In this document: positions 9,283-18,905 of the stretch, piece after piece
How positions within the stretch are numbered: the stretch's first letter is position 1
How the letters are laid out: the number at the start of each line of letters is the position of its first letter
From: Colias croceus
Taxonomy: Eukaryota; Arthropoda; Insecta; Lepidoptera; Pieridae
Direction of reading: 5' to 3'
NCBI RefSeq assembly: GCF_905220415.1
Contig: NC_059563.1
Location: forward strand, 1,126,001 to 1,190,000
Length of the DNA stretch: 64,000 nt
The notes under the pieces: generated by a model
Told to the model about the DNA's origin: nothing
Database searches by the model: none
Seen by the model: only the letters and a program-made list of their open reading frames with translations
Made by a program: the position numbers and the translations under genes

Positions 9283-12200
9283 ATGTCTAGTGCAAGCGAT
9301 TACGACAACGCTGATCGAGTAAATACTCAAGCGCGAAGGTGCGTCAAAATGGCGGAACGACCGTCGCACGTGTTGCTCGCCCAGCAACCATCCGTTAATT
9401 TAAGAATCCCACCTTTCTGGCCTGAAAAACCTGCAATATGGTTTGCACAAGTTGAAGGACAATTCGCTATAATGAACATAACTGACAATACTACAAAATT
9501 TTATCACATATTGGCCACATTGGACCGGCAGTATGCGGCCGAGGTCGAGGACATCCTTACCGGCCCTGCTGATTATAATAAATTAAAATCAGAATTAATT
9601 AAAAGATTGTCCGTATCCAGAGAAAATAAAGTGAAACAGCTGTTGATGCACGAGCAGCTGGGACTACGCAAGCCATCCCAATTTCTACGGCATTTGCAGC
9701 ACCTGGCTGGTCCCGAAATCCCAGAAGATTTTTTGAAAACAATCTGGACCAGCCGGTTACCTGCTGGATTGCAGCCGATCGTGGCGTCACAACCTACGCT
9801 GTCCCTGGACGCTCTGGCTGAGTTAGCTGATCGCGTGAATGAAATCGCGGCTCCCACTACTCATGATGCGGCGACTTCTTCATCATCTTCAGCAATAGAC
9901 GACTTGGCACGCCAAGTGGTGGAGCTGACGCGCCAGGCGAGCGCGCTATCCACACAAGTAAGCAGTTCCCGACCCGGTCCCCGTGTGCGCAGAGACCCCT
10001 CTCCCCATCGTCGTCAACGTGTTTCTTCTCGACGGTCCCACTCTAATTACCGGCGTTATCCTATCTGCTGGTATCATAACAAACATGGCACAAAGGCTAA
10101 CAGATGCATTAAGCCATGCGACTTCAAGGCATCGCACGACACGAAACGCGTACGACAGTCAGTGATGGCGACTAACGCCTGTCCCATTTCCCCTGGTCGT
10201 CTTTTCATAACAGACCCCACTCTAAATGTTGAATATCTAATAGATACTGGTAGTGATATTTGTGTTTTCCCTATAACTGCTGTGTCTGAAAAAAGATGTA
10301 AGACTAACTATCAACTGTGTGCTGCCAATGGTTCCGTCATCGATACTTACGGTTACATTCAATTAAACCTTAACTTAGGCTTACGTCGCGTATTTCCATG
10401 GCGTTTTGTTGTAGCTGACGTCACTAAAGCTATTATTGGCGTAGATTTTCTTTCACACTACCGAATTATTGTAGATGTAAGTAAAAAACAATTGATCGAT
10501 GGCTTAACCAATGTCAGCAGCTCAGCAATAAATTGTAATATGATTAATTGTAATATTTCTAGTGTTAAGGTTGTAACTGGTGGTGATACTAACTATCATA
10601 AAATTTTAGCGCAATACCCAGAACTAACACGCCCCGCTGGTACTCCAGGTATTGTCAAACACAACACTACACACCACATTCGCACAACTCCTGGCCCTCC
10701 CGTTTCCTGTTCCCCTAGGCGCCTGGCTCCTGACAAACTTAAAATTGCAAAGCAGGAATTTGAGGCTATGATAGCCAACGGAACAGCCCGTCCATCTGAC
10801 AGCCCGTGGTCGTCTCCGCTTCACCTCGCATCGAAGAAGGACAATGGATGGCGTCCATGCGGTGACTACAGACTTCTCAACGCAAGAACGATACCAGATA
10901 AGTATCCAATCAGGCACATACAGGACTTTTCACACTGTCTGTCTGGTTGTACTATATTTTCTGTCATCGATCTAGTTAAGGCGTACAATCAGATTCCTGT
11001 TTCTGAAGGCGATATCCCGAAGACGGCAATCACCACACCATTCGGTTTATACGAATTTCCTTTCATGACCTTCGGACTTCGCAACGCAGGTCAAACTTTT
11101 CAGAGATTTGTCGATGAATTGACGCGAGGCCTAGATTTCTGTTATCCGTATCTCGACGACTTCCTGATATTCAGCAGATCAGCACAAGAGCACGAAGACC
11201 ACCTGCGCCAACTCTTTACCCGTATGAGAGATTATGGTGTTCTTATAAACACAGCCAAGTGCGTCTTCGGCGCTCCTAAGGTAACATTTCTAGGCTACGA
11301 AATCTCTGAAAAGGGAACCAAACCTTTGGACAGCAAGGTGCAAGCCATCGCCGATTTTCCTGTCCCAAGAACTGTTCGAGAGCTTCGAAGATTCTTGGGC
11401 ATGGTCAATTTTTATCGACGTTTCTTGCCTAATGCTGCCCAAATACAAGCACCTTTAAACGCTTTGCTTGTAGGTTCCGTCAAAGGTTCTCATCCCGTGG
11501 TCATAGAAGGAAATTCGCTGCAGTCATTCCAAGACTGCAAGAAAAGCCTCTGCGAAGCTGCACTCCTTGCTCATCCTGCCAGTGAAGCTAAATTAGGACT
11601 CGTCACTGACGCTTCTGATACAGCGATAGGTGGGGTCCTACAACAGCTTAAGGATGATGATTGGCAGCCGCTCGCATTCTTCTCGCGCAAGTTGAGCCCA
11701 TCACAGGTAAAATACTCACCATACGATCGAGAGCTCCTTGCCATCTACGAGAGTATACGGTACTTCCGACACATGCTGGAGGCTAATCACTTCACGATCT
11801 ATACTGACCACAAGCCGTTATGTTACGCTTTCCACGAGAGGAAAAGTAACTGCACGCCGCGTCAGTATAGACACCTCGACTACATCTCGCAGTTCACAAC
11901 CGACATACAGCACATATCAGGTGCAAATAATGTCGTCGCTGATACTTTATCGCGCGTATGTGAACTGCAGAGGCCGGTCGATCTAGAAGAGATGGCAAGG
12001 TTGCAAGCTACAGATCCTGAGCTCACTGCACATCTCACAGGTGAAACATCTCTTCGCCTTAAAAAGATGAACTTACCTGGAAGTCGTACTCCCTTGTACT
12101 GCGACGTCAGTACGCCGACTCCCAGACCTTTCGTCCCTACACAACTGCGTCAGCAGGTTTTCAATTGTCTGCACTCATTAAGCCACCCAGGTGCAAATTC

Positions 12201-13266
12201 TTCAGCCAAGCTCGTTGCACAGAGGTTTGTCTGGCCTTTAATGCGGAAGGACTGCCGCGAATGGTCTAAGGCATGTTTGACGTGTCAGCGCTCGAATTTA
12301 AACAGGCATGTCGCGTCACCTATTGGTACGCTCGCTTTACCTTCAGCGCGATTCAAACATGTCCATATAGACCTAATCGGCCCTTTACCACCTTGCGGTG
12401 ATTATCGGTATTGCCTAACAGCCGTCGATCGCTTCACGCGATGGCCGGAAGCTGTACCACTTACCGACATCACCGCAGAAACTGTCGCAAAAGCTTTTGT
12501 GTCCTGCTGGGTAGCCCGCTATGGTTGTCCAACCGACGTCGTTACTGACCGCGGTGCACAATTCCAATCGGCCCTATTCCAGCAGCTCGCTAAGTCTATC
12601 GGCTTCGATCACCGTAAGACAACGGCATATCACCCGCAGTGCAACGGCTTAGTGGAGCGCTTCCACAGACAATTGAAAGCTGCAATTACCTGTCACGCTG
12701 ACGCAAACTGGGTAGAAACACTACCTCTCGTGCTCCTCGGCATAAGAAGTGCTGTGAAAGAGGATCTACACTCTTCCTCAGCTGAGCTGGTTTTCGGTGA
12801 ACCACTTCGCCTACCAGGTGAATTTTTTGGTCACGACACTTCGTCTTATACTACCGATATCACCGACTTATCAGCTCGGTTAACGAATTTCGCCAGGAAT
12901 ATTCGTCCTGTACCAACTCAGCATCATGGCAAGAAAAAAATATTTATCTACAAAGATTTAGCCGCATGTAGTCACGTATTCCTTAGGGAAGACGCACTGC
13001 GTGGCTCTTTACAACCCGCGTATACAGGACCACATGAGGTAATTTCAAGAGATCAAAAATTTTTCAAAATTAAATTAAAAGGAAAGTCAACGACGGTAAG
13101 CATAGACCGCCTGAAGCCAGCCTATTTACTGTCGTCTTCTCCTGAAATCCTTCCTTCTCCCGCTATTCCACCTCCCAGTCCTCCCCTACCTCTTCCCAGT
13201 GCTCCCGTGGCATATACCACTCGCTCTGGGAGGAGAGTTCACTTCCCAGACTTTTATCGCCCTTAA
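9283..13266 (+). CDS. Gag-Pol polyprotein, CsRn1/Kabuki-type retrotransposon
   Basis: A 1327-residue single-frame polyprotein for particle assembly, cDNA synthesis and integration. Domains in order: a capsid-like Gag region (about 40-200); a CHCC knuckle C262-x2-H265-x9-C275-x3-C279; an aspartic protease with DTGS at 321; a reverse transcriptase with YLDD at 623-626; RNase H with TDASD (D776) and a later TDHKPL; an integrase with an N-terminal HHCC zinc region (about 960-1005) and catalytic D1030, D1089 and E1125, giving the D-D-35-E spacing. All catalytic residues are present and there is no internal stop. The frame is open from an ATG at 9175, but that lies in the LTR upstream of the primer site. 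I chose 9283, the first ATG after the primer site; ATG 9349 has a better AAAATGG context and is an alternative. Gag and Pol are fused without a frameshift, and there is no envelope frame. Confidence 0.93.
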   Translation: MSSASDYDNADRVNTQARRCVKMAERPSHVLLAQQPSVNLRIPPFWPEKPAIWFAQVEGQFAIMNITDNTTKFYHILATLDRQYAAEVEDILTGPADYNKLKSELIKRLSVSRENKVKQLLMHEQLGLRKPSQFLRHLQHLAGPEIPEDFLKTIWTSRLPAGLQPIVASQPTLSLDALAELADRVNEIAAPTTHDAATSSSSSAIDDLARQVVELTRQASALSTQVSSSRPGPRVRRDPSPHRRQRVSSRRSHSNYRRYPICWYHNKHGTKANRCIKPCDFKASHDTKRVRQSVMATNACPISPGRLFITDPTLNVEYLIDTGSDICVFPITAVSEKRCKTNYQLCAANGSVIDTYGYIQLNLNLGLRRVFPWRFVVADVTKAIIGVDFLSHYRIIVDVSKKQLIDGLTNVSSSAINCNMINCNISSVKVVTGGDTNYHKILAQYPELTRPAGTPGIVKHNTTHHIRTTPGPPVSCSPRRLAPDKLKIAKQEFEAMIANGTARPSDSPWSSPLHLASKKDNGWRPCGDYRLLNARTIPDKYPIRHIQDFSHCLSGCTIFSVIDLVKAYNQIPVSEGDIPKTAITTPFGLYEFPFMTFGLRNAGQTFQRFVDELTRGLDFCYPYLDDFLIFSRSAQEHEDHLRQLFTRMRDYGVLINTAKCVFGAPKVTFLGYEISEKGTKPLDSKVQAIADFPVPRTVRELRRFLGMVNFYRRFLPNAAQIQAPLNALLVGSVKGSHPVVIEGNSLQSFQDCKKSLCEAALLAHPASEAKLGLVTDASDTAIGGVLQQLKDDDWQPLAFFSRKLSPSQVKYSPYDRELLAIYESIRYFRHMLEANHFTIYTDHKPLCYAFHERKSNCTPRQYRHLDYISQFTTDIQHISGANNVVADTLSRVCELQRPVDLEEMARLQATDPELTAHLTGETSLRLKKMNLPGSRTPLYCDVSTPTPRPFVPTQLRQQVFNCLHSLSHPGANSSAKLVAQRFVWPLMRKDCREWSKACLTCQRSNLNRHVASPIGTLALPSARFKHVHIDLIGPLPPCGDYRYCLTAVDRFTRWPEAVPLTDITAETVAKAFVSCWVARYGCPTDVVTDRGAQFQSALFQQLAKSIGFDHRKTTAYHPQCNGLVERFHRQLKAAITCHADANWVETLPLVLLGIRSAVKEDLHSSSAELVFGEPLRLPGEFFGHDTSSYTTDITDLSARLTNFARNIRPVPTQHHGKKKIFIYKDLAACSHVFLREDALRGSLQPAYTGPHEVISRDQKFFKIKLKGKSTTVSIDRLKPAYLLSSSPEILPSPAIPPPSPPLPLPSAPVAYTTRSGRRVHFPDFYRP

Positions 13267-13276
13267 CCCGGTCTCT

Positions 13277-13288
13277 GGAGGGGAGTGA
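13277..13288 (+). promoter_or_regulatory. Polypurine tract of the Kabuki-like element
   Basis: GGAGGGGAGTGA abuts the 3' LTR and starts 10 bases after the gag-pol stop codon. This is the expected plus-strand primer. Confidence 0.8.
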
Positions 13289-13797
13289 TGTGGCTAACAC
13301 ACAATATTTTAGTGTATGTATTTTATCATACGTATTTATTACACACAACAAGTATTTAAATATTTTATTTCATATTTATATTCGTATTTAAGTATAACAC
13401 AAACATTCATTACACAAAAACACAAGAAATACAGACATACATTACACTCATACAAAATAATTATAATATTTATTATTTTATGACATAGTCGCGGTATTTG
13501 CGTAGTATGCGTGCCGCGACTAAATTATCACGGATCCAGCGGGTAGATCGTAATACTTTGCATCAAGTTTCTTCATTGTAAAATTAACTAGTTCGATCTT
13601 AGTTACCGAATGCGCATCTAGTCAGTGTCTTTTTTGTTCTTGTATTTTCATGTCCAAAGTGTTGCTTGTATCTGATAATTGTCTCTCTCCTTCTATGTGG
13701 AGTAATAAACGTTAAAACTGTGAGTGTGTGGTTATTTGTGCATCACCAAAAGGTACAGTACCTAGTGTAATTAACCTTCATTATCACGCACCCCACA
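13289..13797 (+). repeat. 3' LTR of the Kabuki-like element
   Basis: Same 509 bases as 8736-9244 as far as I can read. It is followed by TGGT, the second TSD copy. Confidence 0.92.
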
Positions 13798-13801
13798 TGG
13801 T

Positions 13802-14075
13802 CGCTGAATTCCTTCAACAGGAATTAAGGAGCCGAAGCAAGCAAGACGTAGAAGGATTTCCTCAGCGGCAATCGTAGCAATGTCGTACTACTACTGAAGA
13901 TGGGTCTTAAGCGGTATGTAGCAGCGTATGAGGTTCCCTAACGGAACGTGGCAAGGACGCGACAATTCCCTACGCGAGAACGTTGCAGGTATGTAGAAGC
14001 TTTCTAAACGGAACGTAGCAGTAGTATAACACTACTCCCTCAGCGGAAATGTAGCACCCCGGTTTGAGGTTAGGT
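13802..14075 (+). repeat. Degenerate repeats with CGGAACGTAGCA core
   Basis: About six loosely spaced units share a core like CGGAACGTAGCA (near 13864, 13909, 13940, 13972, 14008 and 14042), often preceded by CCCT or CCTC. Small hairpins occur between them, for example AATTCC-TTCAACA-GGAATT (13807-13825) and GTAGT-ATAAC-ACTAC. Noncoding; part of the outer LTR element. Confidence 0.55.
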
Positions 14076-17000
14076 ATAACACACAATCATTACAATATGT
14101 TGGAACGTTGAAAACGACTTTTACGTAATTTATACAATAATATACCGTGAAAGACAATAGTTGGACAATAGACATTTGCATAAAATATGAATCGTTAATT
14201 ATTGTAGATAAAAATTACTTTGATAGATAGTGTATAGTGACAAACAACCTGTCATCAAATATACACTTAAAATATTTAGATAAATAATAAAGGTCAATTT
14301 CAAGACGAACATTTAATGTAAAATAAAAAAATGGCATATATACCACATCATACCGCAAATATTGGTATATGCAAGGTATATGCAAGTACCGTGCTTGGTA
14401 AAATCATACACCATGTGCATCTAGTTATTACTATATTAATAACGTCTGTTTTTAATTTTAAACACCAATTTTATTATAGATGAGAAAATCAGCAACACAA
14501 ACACCAACGTGAATAGTATTATAAAAGTCAATACACTAATAATCTTATTTACAAGTTTAAAAAGTTATTAAGAATTTAATAAGATTTACAACGTAGTAAT
14601 TCATATAAAATCCAAGTTTTGGTGGTTTGTAAGACTGGTCTGATTTCATATTCATAAAGTACTTACGTATGTCCTACACTCAATTAAGAAAAACGTTAAA
14701 GATTTCTTGTCAAAGCAAAAAAAAAATGTATTATCGCGAAAAGTTCACCATTCGTGCCTTAGTCAGAATATAAATTCCAAGTATTAATCTCTACAATAGT
14801 GAGTGGTAGTGGTATTGATTTCGAAATACAAAATTGAATATTGTTTTGTACATTCAAGTTAATTAATTCATGCAAATACTTATATAGTTATAGGTAACAA
14901 AGTTTTTATTGATTGTACAGTTAAATTTGTATTATTGATTGTTACAGTTAACATTGTACAGTTAAAAAAAAATTATGTATCCAACTACTTATTTTCAGAC
15001 CATTAATGTGTGATTAATGTCTAGCCAATAATTATTGTCATTAAGTTATCTTCTTCTTTTTCAAGTGGCTATTAAGTTGTCAGTAATACAAATACAAATG
15101 TTATCATAAGCACAGACTAATAATAATATACTACGTACTTATACATCATAAGTAACAAATAAAATAAAAAATAAAAATGTCTTCAACAAAATGATACATT
15201 GTGATTCGTTTTAGGTACGTTACATTAAAATTAAATTTTAAATATGTGTTATTAATGTAATAACAATACAATGAACAACACCGCATGTGTGTTGAGGTTA
15301 CAAATATAAAATAAAATAAAAGTAATAATTAATCACGCTTTACTAAGATATAATATATTCATTATTGTATTGTCAATAATTTGTTGTAATATTGTCACTG
15401 AAGTTAAATCTGTACGGTTTGGATAGGTCATTAGCGAATCGAAAAGAATCGGTTGCATACAGTCATACGAACATACAGGTGAAGCTAAAAGCGGTTCAAT
15501 AGTCAATGTCACAATAAAACTACTATGATATTGTACTGTTGCAGAGCAAGCTCCACAATGCCTATAATTCTGTCAGAGTGGTTTATACCCGAAAGTTTGT
15601 ATTTAAATAATTGATAATTATTATTATGAACCTTAACATTGTAATACATGTGACATTTTAATATTGCGTGACCTATCGGAATTTATAAAATTAGGAATTC
15701 AAATGCGAACCATAAATGCATGTTTCTGTATGAATTAAATATTTTTAATGCGCTATAAAAAAAAAAGGCTGCCACTTTCTAGCCTCTAAACTATCACCAA
15801 AAATATATCATAAATCACTTTATTGCGATATGAAAGAGAGACGGACAAACAAATAAATAAACAAATCTTCCCTGTGCCTAAGGATCATATTATGATAACT
15901 TGTTGTTGCTTAAATAAGAATAAATAATGAACCAATTAATATGTTTGGTTAAAATTTTGCCGTATAATATTTATTATATTATTTAGGGTACAGATATAGG
16001 TACATATTATAATACATTCCGATTTTATTAGGCATATTGAAATTTAATTAAAATTGGAACATATATTGTTTTAGTAACGAAGTACATATATACAGAATAT
16101 AGATATTAGATAATAACCGAGCATTTAAGTATGTACCTAGTCTATAGGCATTTTACTTGGTAATAATTGTACCGAAGTTTTACTTAGATTGTTACTAATC
16201 CAATTATAAGGTCTTTTGCAGCTATTGTTTAATAATAATTTTAATATGTGGGAAAACAGTGGTTACTTAAATGGTGCAGATGCCGGTGCAGGTAAAGTGA
16301 ATTAAATTTTGCGTCAGAAGAAGCAGCATTCACCTCTTCTAAATGACCTGGAGTGCGTCATGATAAATAGTGAGGAAAAAGACAGATGATAACCTATGTT
16401 AGTTCCACATCAACAAAGTACCTAGTGCAATAGTCATGTAAGGAAAAAATAAAACAGGTTAAGTACAGTACCTACAGGTACAGTACAGGATTTAGTCAAA
16501 AGTATAGTTAAGTTACAGAAGGAACATAGCTCAAACATTATACCTTACATATACAGTAAGTTACTGAAAACGATTTCGTTCCATTGGTTATTAAATAAAT
16601 AATGACTTAATACTTAAATATAAGTTTACAACTTATTCATGATAGATTGTCGTATACTTAAATAAATTGCCATTATTGTTATTATAAATACCTATGTAAG
16701 ATGTTACATTTCTATGATTTTGAAGGAGCAACTATGCCTATATATTCTTGTCGGCTCTTCTCTGTCGAGACGGCTTTCCGAACCAATGGTAAATTCATAT
16801 TTTTTCCTTATACTGACGATTTTAAAACGTTTCCGGACGAAGTCTGGTTGATGAATGAAGGTTTGAGTTTGAAAAATTATTGATATCGATTTTAATACAT
16901 AATATATTGTAAAAAGGATTATAATTTGAATATACATATTATGCGTATTGAAAAAAAAAATGAAAAGGAGAGATGTTGCATATAGATAGAATTATATTAC

Positions 17001-17158
17001 TAGACCAGGTGACACATTCTACTCTATCGCTGGTATGGGCGAACGTGTCCCTGATACTAACTGATACTGGTGTTTAGGTATGGACTAGCATACCCGAATG
17101 GAACATAATATTTTATTTTATTTAATAAAATTAATTGAAAAGAATTAAAAATTTCTAA
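14076..17158 (+). other. Noncoding 3' part of the outer LTR element
   Basis: AT-rich with no gag-pol remnant. At 16740-16800 a segment (GTCGGCTCTTCTCTGTCGAG, then TTTCCGAACC) resembles a dispersed lepidopteran repeat I recall but cannot verify. The short frames on both strands around it are therefore not accepted as genes. Confidence 0.5.
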
Positions 17159-17171
17159 AATAAAGGAGGGA
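17159..17171 (+). promoter_or_regulatory. Polypurine tract of the noncoding LTR element
   Basis: AATAAAGGAGGGA directly precedes the 3' LTR at 17172, so plus-strand priming signals are kept although the coding genes are gone. Confidence 0.78.
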
Positions 17172-17326
17172 TGTAGTGTATGTGAGTGAAAGAGAGGGAA
17201 GTATTATGTCATCTCTTGCGCACATGCAACGGTGACACCGCTCACACAGCTCAGTTGGCTGCAGGCGGTCGGAGTGAGAGGACGTGTGCGTCTAAGAGCC
17301 GATAATAGGGAAGGACATACACTACA
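17172..17326 (+). repeat. 3' LTR of the noncoding element, 155 bp
   Basis: Identical to 6246-6400 on reading, and followed by the TSD copy CTACT. Confidence 0.92.
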
Positions 17327-17519
17327 CTACTTCTATTTCATAACAAAAAGACCATTCGGATTTAAAATTAATCGTTCTTAAGTTTTTATCCATATTGGTC
17401 CAGTGGTGGAGGCGTGAAGAAGACAGACAAACTGTTATTTTCACATTTATAATATTAGGGAGGATATATCGTGTATCACTATCACTTACATGTCCTGTAA
17501 AACCAAGCAATGTATTAAA

Positions 17520-17719
17520 TCTTTACTAATATTATAAAGCTGAAGAGTCTGTTTGTTTTTTTTTTTTGAACGCACTACTCTCAAGAATTACTGGTCCGAT
17601 TTGAAAAATTATTTCAGTGTTGGATAGCCCATTTCTCGAGGAAGGTTATAGGCTATATATCATCACGCTCAGACCAACAGAAGCGGAGCCACGCGGGTGA
17701 AACCTCGGAGCGCCGCTAG
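17520..17719 (+). mobile_element. Helitron-like element (family A)
   Basis: Starts TCTTTACTAATATTATAAAG, contains CTGGTCCGATTTGAAAAATT and GGAGCCACGCGGGTGAAACC, and ends in a GC-rich hairpin followed by CTAG with T as the next base. A TC start, a 3' hairpin with CTRR and A/T flanks are Helitron features. Non-autonomous, about 200 bp. Confidence 0.75.
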
Positions 17720-18315
17720 TACAAAATATACATTTTGCATACACATTCACATGTAAACATTCAACCTACCTACTCTTGACCTCGCAAGTTCAATAACAAT
17801 TGTAAAACCCTTTCTCGCATCGTTGACGAAACGAATTATTTTCCTACGCGGCTTTGTAAGCATTTTCTGTTGAAAGCCGTAAAAAGCTGTCGCAGACGGT
17901 ATTCGTCATTTGCTGTGTATTCAAATGTTTTTGACCCGACAACAGAATATGAAAGGTAACAATTTAACTTTACATGTGCGTGTTTTTGATATTTGGTGCC
18001 TGAATATTTTTGAAAAGCACATACTGATATTTTAATTAGTAATTTATAATAGGTACCTAAATCTACGTTTATAAAAGGACGTGTTAGTTAGTTTCACTTC
18101 TTAGTATAAATTCAACGAATGAACGGATTGTAATGATTTTTTATTGATATGGATTTATTTCAACTTGGTATGGGATAATGACTTAAAAATTTGGAAAAGT
18201 AACAAAATTAATATGTCATTCGTGAATGTGGTATGTTCTACATATTTGCATTCGCAAGTGTTTCAAATATACAATGCCTACATAGATATTATGTTTCTAT
18301 TGTTTTTATCCTACA

Positions 18316-18370
18316 CTAGCTGACCCGATAGACACTGTCCTGTCTTCGCGCGAACTGTCAAACGCGTAAA
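18316..18370 (-). mobile_element. Helitron-like 3'-end fragment
   Basis: CTAG followed inward by CTGACCCGATAGACACTG. It looks like another family's terminal segment read on the minus strand; only the end is left. Confidence 0.35.
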
Positions 18371-18378
18371 GTTTAACT

Positions 18379-18509
18379 GTCTTACCACAAAAAGCTTTAG
18401 ACAGGGTTTAACTTTAAGCGCGGGTTCTCTTTAATCTGGTTTTGTCGTATTTCACATAGACAACTTTTAAAGTGACAGATACCTGGTTTAAATTGTTTTG
18501 GGGTAAGAC
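18379..18509. mobile_element. Small TIR element, 131 bp
   Basis: GTCTTACCACAAAA at the left pairs with TTTTGGGGTAAGAC at the right (one mismatch). Inner parts CAGGGTTTAA and GGTTTAAA extend the pairing. No protein; TSD not clear. Confidence 0.55.
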
Positions 18510-18696
18510 CATAAATGCTGTTATGTTTTCTTATTTTATTTATTTTTGAAGTGAAAACTTCTTTAGCGGCGTTGAGCACTTTTTCTGTAATGGGTATAAA
18601 ATCTTAAACTCGCGTCAGGACACGTGACCTAATCGAAAAAGCGTAAGACGGATGGAGAGAAGACAGCTATCCCCTCTCTACTACGCGCGTTTTCAC

Positions 18697-18737
18697 TTCT
18701 GCCGGCACTCCCGGAGTGCAACCCGTCTTTTTTTTTT
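18697..18737 (+). repeat. Fragment of the 165-bp interspersed repeat
   Basis: GGCACTCCCGGAGTGCAACC plus CGTCTTTTTT corresponds to the end of the repeat seen complete at 31167-31342 (GGCAGTCCCTGAGTGCCACACGTC...). It abuts the 22-bp exon copy at 18739-18760. Confidence 0.5.
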
Positions 18738-18738
18738 G

Positions 18739-18760
18739 GCTCGCCGGTCATATTGTAATG
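18739..18760 (-). repeat. 22-bp copy of the smooth exon in its downstream intron
   Basis: GGCTCGCCGG(T/C)CATATTGTAAT occurs here and inside the exon at 18868-18889, with one mismatch. It lies 25 bases past the splice donor. On the minus strand it encodes the same NYNM-GEP residues except one, but has no splice acceptor of its own and runs into a poly(A)-like stretch. Confidence 0.75.
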
Positions 18761-18785
18761 TATTTGTAATTGAATTTGCACTCAC

Positions 18786-18902
18786 CACAGTGATAGGATA
18801 CGCCGGGTTGATGATCGTGTAGAGCAGTATGTGGTTCGGCCGCGCCGGCAGCTCGCGCTTGCGCCGCGGCTCGCCGGCCATATTGTAATTGTTGCCGTTG
18901 CT
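18786..18902 (-). CDS. sm: Internal exon of smooth / hnRNP-L homologue
   Basis: A 117-base, phase-0 exon (39 codons) with acceptor TTGTTACAG and donor GTGAGT on the minus strand. It encodes a basic linker (GEPRRKRELPARP) and then PNHILLYTIINPAYPITV. That second segment is the start of RRM2 in the smooth/hnRNP-L/PTB-like family (family form: PNHILLFTIINP-YPITV, followed by DVLH in the next exon). The protein is a nuclear RNA-binding splicing regulator with several RRMs. Only beta-1 and the start of the first helix region are here; RRM1 and the rest of RRM2 are in exons outside the window. Codons are GC-rich, unlike the introns. Because the length is divisible by three, the exon could be skipped without a frameshift; whether that happens cannot be seen here. 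Confidence 0.85.
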
Positions 18903-18905
18903 CTG

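Larger units (their letters stand above)
8736..13797 (+). mobile_element. Ty3/gypsy LTR retrotransposon, CsRn1/Kabuki clade, intact
   Basis: Complete 5,062-bp element: LTRs at 8736-9244 and 13289-13797 (509 bp each, identical on reading), a primer site, one gag-pol frame, a purine tract and a 4-bp duplication TGGT (8732-8735 and 13798-13801). The clade call rests on two marks known for CsRn1-type elements: a CHCC zinc knuckle in Gag instead of the usual CCHC, and a primer site matching tRNA-Trp. With identical LTRs and no stop or frameshift it may be a recent, possibly active copy. It sits inside the noncoding LTR element and is the younger of the two. Confidence 0.93.
6246..17326 (+). mobile_element. 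Noncoding LTR retroelement (LARD, mag-type PBS)
   Basis: An 11,081-bp element bounded by LTRs at 6246-6400 and 17172-17326 that read identically, and by the 5-bp duplication CTACT (6241-6245 and 17327-17331). A primer site follows the first LTR and a purine tract precedes the second, so the orientation is plus. Removing the inserted Kabuki-like element (8736-13797 plus one 4-bp TSD copy) leaves 6,015 bp with no gag or pol frame. It is therefore a large non-autonomous derivative that must have used proteins from another element. The tRNA-Ser type primer site points to a mag-clade Ty3/gypsy helper (inference). Identical LTRs suggest recent insertion. Confidence 0.9.
1..18785 (-). other. Intron 3' of the smooth exon (partial)
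   Basis: Begins at the GTGAGT donor (18780-18785) and leaves the window without another recognisable exon. All the LTR elements lie in it, both transcribed opposite to the host gene. That no exon was missed is an inference from visual reading. Confidence 0.55.

Noticed and set aside
16701..16883. 60-codon frame with FPDEVWLMNEG
   Set aside because: It looked protein-like, but the region resembles a dispersed noncoding repeat and lies in the noncoding LTR element; no family recognised.
18739..18902. 22-bp exon copy as target-site duplication of a retroposon
   Set aside because: The sequence between the two copies is the exon and its splice site, not an inserted element.
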